The notes under the pieces: model-generated
The model's database searches: none
What the model was told of the DNA's origin: nothing
Seen by the model: only the letters and a program-made list of their open reading frames with translations
Position numbers and translations under genes: made by a program
Assembly: GCA_014898415.1 (NCBI GenBank)
Contig: RCTD01000024.1
Location: 558,001-622,000, forward strand
Source of the DNA: Stromatinia cepivora
Lineage: Eukaryota; Ascomycota; Leotiomycetes; Helotiales; Sclerotiniaceae
Direction: 5' to 3'
DNA: 64,000 bases
Shown here: piece by piece, positions 60,600-64,000 of the stretch
Layout: every line of letters begins with the position of its first letter
Numbering within the stretch: position 1 is the first letter of the stretch

Positions 60600-62440
60600 T
60601 TTAATAATATTCATCGAAAACTTTAATAAAAGAAGAATTTGATGATCAAATATTTTCTATTATTATTTCTTTAAAAACTCTTTTTCAAATTGTGAAAAAC
60701 CTTCAATAGAGAGTTTTATACTTGATACAAAATCTATTTTTTCTATTACCTTTGATAACAATGCTTCGAAATCGCTTTAATAAACATATTCTTTTTTTTT
60801 GAATCTACTACTTTAGCTTATCTTTTTAATCGTTTAAAGTATATAATTACTTTAGATTGCTGATTAAATCTAATAAGAGATTTATTTATAAATATCAATT
60901 ATTGTTTTATTGATCAAAATTGGAATATAGAATATATTCTTATTAATTTTGAATCTATTTATAAATCTTATATTAATCGATACCTTGAAGATATCCTTCT
61001 AAATGTTTTACAAAAATTCAATATTTTTAAAAGAATTAATATAATAATTACAAATAATACTTCGAATAATACAACCCTACTTGCAAAAGTAAACAACATT
61101 CTCAAAACCTTGGTATTCACCGATTTGATTTCTAATAATGAGATAATACAAATCCCTTATTTATTATATTCTATTTAATTAATTTTAAAGCGTTTATTCT
61201 TTATAATTCGCATCAACCTCATTAATAATGAGCTTCAATACAATTGGGAAAAACAATAAGAGAAAGCTGATTTTACAACTGTTGGGTATAATATTCAATA
61301 TATTTTAACTAAAATATATATATCTATTTTATATTAATCTTTATATTAATTATATAATAAATATAATAGGTTACTATTAAAATCAATATAAACTCAATTT
61401 ATCATAAAAAATTTAATTTTTTTTAATCAGAATCTGGAAAGAAGTTTTTATGTTTAATTCAAGATATTATAATTCGATAGAATTCTATTTATTTAATATT
61501 TATTCGATTATTGTATTTACGATACATATATAATTGATATATTATTACAACCCATAATATAATGATATTTAATTTAAATCATAATGAATAAATACAATAC
61601 AAATATATTATAGATATTATTTCATTATTCTATTATTTCATTGATAATATTAATGGAATTAAGGATTCTATTACCATATATACATTTCGAATCTATAAAG
61701 AACTTTTTGAAAGATTTAAAGAATACAATCGATGTTTACAAGCTTTAAACTATAATTGAATTTAATTACTTCGAATTAACATTCAAATTACAATCAAAAA
61801 GTTAACAAAATATTATAAACAAATCTTCGAAAAACAAAATAATATTTTAGCATTTATTACAATATTAAACCCTATATTCAAATTATCTTTATTTCAAAAA
61901 GAATACTTTTGGATCAGATTTAATATAATTGATTAAAGAATGAAATATAAACAATATTTCATTGATTTCTTCAATAAAAACTACAAAATATCAATTATCT
62001 TAACGATAATAATTATTCCTAATAATAATAATGGATTTGCTATATTTTTCGGTCCTTTACCCTTTATAAAAACAAAAGATCAACAAATTGATTTAGAAAT
62101 GAATCGTTATCTCTTTATAAGTATATATTAATTATACTAATCTTTATATTAATCGATTTCTATTTACTAATAAAATCTTTTCAGAGCTTTCTTATGAAAT
62201 CTCTTTATTTTATTAGAAAAGAAATAAAAATCTATTTCCTAATCTTATATAAATAACAAAAGATATTCTTTGTATTCCTTTTATTAGAACCTTTATTGAA
62301 AGAATATTCAATTTTAGTAAAAATATATATAACTCCCAACGAAAATATTTAAATCACAATACTATTTATAGTTTAATATTACTTTTATATCATTTAAAAT
62401 ATAAAATGAATAAAGAAAACTTAATTATTGAAAAGTTCAA
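60600..62440 (+). pseudogene. hAT transposase relic
   Basis: Fragments in hAT order on the plus strand. LFLNIDNHCFIDQNWNI-like then LINFESI occur near 60880-60960 (DDE region, first strand). IIITNNTSNNTTLLAKVN at about 61038-61092 is the ITTDNASNN block, with Asp changed to Asn. Near 61140-61190 a degenerate block stands at the CxxH position. KYYKQIFEKQ then ILNPIFKLSLF near 61805-61900 is the YY...LNPxxK block. Near 62270-62390 come FIERIFNFSKN and RKYLNHNTIYSL, the C-terminal dimerisation (hATC) motif. Stops and inserted A+T-rich motifs break the frame. Recognised by motif order only. Confidence 0.75.
61326..61367. repeat. Recurrent near-palindromic motif TTAATCTTTATATTAAT (example)
   Basis: The 17-base word, or its complement, recurs exactly or nearly so at about 57943, 58828, 58899, 59604, 60565, 61331, 62135, 62798 and 62985. 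It recurs again at about 63696 in the neighbouring hAT-related element. The copies at 61331 and 62135 sit between conserved transposase blocks. Confidence 0.65.
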
Positions 62441-63194
62441 TTATACTATTATAACAAATGAACTTTCTAATCAAAAGATTCAAAAAGAATAGGAAAATTG
62501 AAAAAGAGTTATAGAAAAATATATAGATTTACAATATCTTTCTAATATAGAGCCTAACCTATCAAAATGATTTAATAGAATTCAATAAAATAAAAATTAA
62601 AATAAAAGAAAACGATCTTCAATTCTAACTAACTTATCACCATCAATACCACTTTATCATCGATCTCAATTATCATCTCAATCATCACTTTATCATCATA
62701 ATTCTGAATTATACTCATAATCTATTATTATATCGTAATTAAAAGAAACATCGATTATTTATAAAACCCTTTCTTCCCTTCAAATTAATAATAATATAAA
62801 GATTATAGAAGATAAAGAGTATCAATTATTATTCCTTATTTGATTATATAAAAGAATACAACAAAGCTAATATAAAAACTTTAAAAATAGTTAAAAAAGA
62901 GAATAAAGAATAATCAAAATTTATCAAAATAAATATAAATATTATATATAAATAATTGATATATTATATGAATATTATAATTTTATATTAATCTTTATAT
63001 TAATTATAAAATATCATAAAAGAATTATAAATAATCTATAAATAATCTATGGATATATGGATTATCTATATGGGACAGGTAATTTTGAAATCTTAATGAA
63101 TAATCTGTAGAGCGGGTAGGACCTTTGATGGGTAATCTATGGAGCGGATTATCCGCGGATTATTTATGGGTATAGATAATTTTTGCGCAGTCTA

Positions 63195-63514
63195 GGGAGG
63201 GATGCTCTATATAATAGAATTATATTGGTAAAAGTAGTATAGTTGAAGGGTTTCCAGACACTGTTCAGATCCATTGATCACTAACTCCGTAGAATACTAC
63301 GATTGCTGCGATCGGTGATTCTATAGTTCTAGTTCCTTAGGCAAATCAATACTACTATATCGAATATATGCTATTGAGGCTTCACTTCCCCATATGCGTT
63401 CCTATCGACATTATTTTTCTGCAACACTGTATATTCCAAGGTACATCCAATCAAATTACGAGCTAAGAGAAGATATATTCTATAGAAATTGAAGGAATAT
63501 GAGATGATACTTAG
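63195..63514. other. Unique spacer between two hAT-type elements
   Basis: TSD copy at 63195-63202, then about 310 bp of normal base composition with no gene or repeat seen. Confidence 0.6.
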
Positions 63515-64000
63515 TAGGCTACGCAGAAATAACCCGCAATCCATAGATACCCGCGGATAATCCAGTCTATGGATTATCTATTAAAGGTACTATTCATTTT
63601 GCAGATTATCTATTGAGATTTTAAAATAATCTGTTTTATATAAATTATTTATGGATTATTTATAAATAATCCATTAATTATTATTTGTATAATTTATAAA
63701 GATTAATATAAAAATTAATATAATATAAAAATAATTTCAAAAATAAACAAATATCTATCAATTCATAAATTATTTATAAATGATTTGTAGATTATTTATA
63801 GGTTATTTATAAATAATCTATTTATCTACAGATTGATAAATCATCTATAGATTATTGAATATTCGCAAATAATCTACAAATAATCTATAAATAACCTATT
63901 CAGATTTTCAATTATCTATTATCTATTCTGCAAATGGATTATCCATAAATCATCCATCAGAAGCAATAATCCGCTCCGCGGGTACCCGTTGCGCAGCCTA
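63515..64000. mobile_element. Short non-autonomous hAT-related element, ends at the window edge
   Basis: Begins TAGGCTACGCAGAAATAACC and ends, read from the right, TAGGCTGCGCAACGGGTACC, close to the ends of the 5.5-kb hAT (TAGACTGCGCAA). It holds dozens of ATAATCTAT/TAGATTAT-type subterminal words and CCCGCGGATAATCC near 63553, but no coding block. Length 486 bp if the last base is the true end. The TSD should be ATACTTAG (63507-63514), with its partner just outside. Confidence 0.7.

Larger units (their letters stand above)
57667..63194 (+). mobile_element. hAT-superfamily DNA transposon, complete (5528 bp), RIP-degraded
   Basis: Ends are perfect 12-bp inverted repeats (TAGACTGCGCAA at 57667 and its complement ending 63194), flanked by an 8-bp TSD GGGAGGGA. 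Subterminal regions are rich in GGATAAT/ATTATCC-like and CCCGCGG motifs, such as CGGGTACCCGCGG at 57685-57697 and CCGCGGATTAT near 63151, a hAT habit. The interior is about 80% A+T by eye. A transposase relic occupies the right half; the left half (57800-60200) has no recognisable coding block. Confidence 0.92.

Overview
The window comes from the nuclear genome of a filamentous ascomycete. Three things point there: short introns (45-66 bp) with TACTAAC/CTAAC-like branch points, transposons turned into A+T-rich, stop-riddled relics in the manner of repeat-induced point mutation (RIP, C to T and G to A), and a Tht1/Kar5 nuclear-fusion protein of the filamentous-fungal type. A leotiomycete such as Botrytis or Sclerotinia fits the style of genes and repeats, but that placement is inference.

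Positions 1-38673 are one nest of transposable elements containing no host gene. I resolve seven elements from target-site duplications (TSDs) and from comparing copies. The outer shell is a pogo-type DNA transposon whose right end is at 38671. Inside it is a plus-strand Copia-2 element (copy E, 3' LTR 37193-37501). Copy E carries two insertions. One is a Copia-1 element (copy A, 5345-9932), itself interrupted by a Gypsy element (1-5344). The other is a minus-strand Copia-2 element (copy F, 14200-36246, TSD AATTT), which is interrupted by a complete Copia-1 (copy B, 15196-20680, TSD CATCA) and a complete minus-strand Copia-2 (copy C, 23296-31584, TSD AAATA). Without its two guests F is about 8.26 kb, almost the same as C (8289 bp). 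The most novel feature is an accessory open reading frame antisense to pol, between RNase H and the 3' LTR, preserved in all three Copia-2 copies. The Gypsy element also has a long unidentified reading frame between integrase and its 3' LTR.

Positions 38674-57666 have ordinary base composition and hold the host genes. In order: a gene-free stretch with tandem repeats (a 9-bp repeat, an 8-bp microsatellite, a 52-bp duplication); an FAD-dependent monooxygenase (-); a C3HC/Rsm1 zinc-finger protein (-); a 3'(2'),5'-bisphosphate nucleotidase of the Met22/Hal2 family (+); mitochondrial ribosomal protein uL6m (-); a Kar5/Tht1 nuclear-fusion protein (+); and a very long coiled-coil protein (+) with two possible 3' ends. 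The zinc-finger and nucleotidase genes are divergent across 340 bp. The nucleotidase and uL6m genes converge with 129 bp between them. Apart from nearness I see no functional cluster; these are mostly housekeeping genes. Four gene models were rebuilt by joining exons at GT-AG sites in matching phase.

Positions 57667-63194 are a second A+T-rich block: a complete hAT transposon with an intact 8-bp TSD (GGGAGGGA), a 12-bp terminal inverted repeat and a decayed transposase. A shorter hAT-related element (63515-64000) ends exactly at the window edge.
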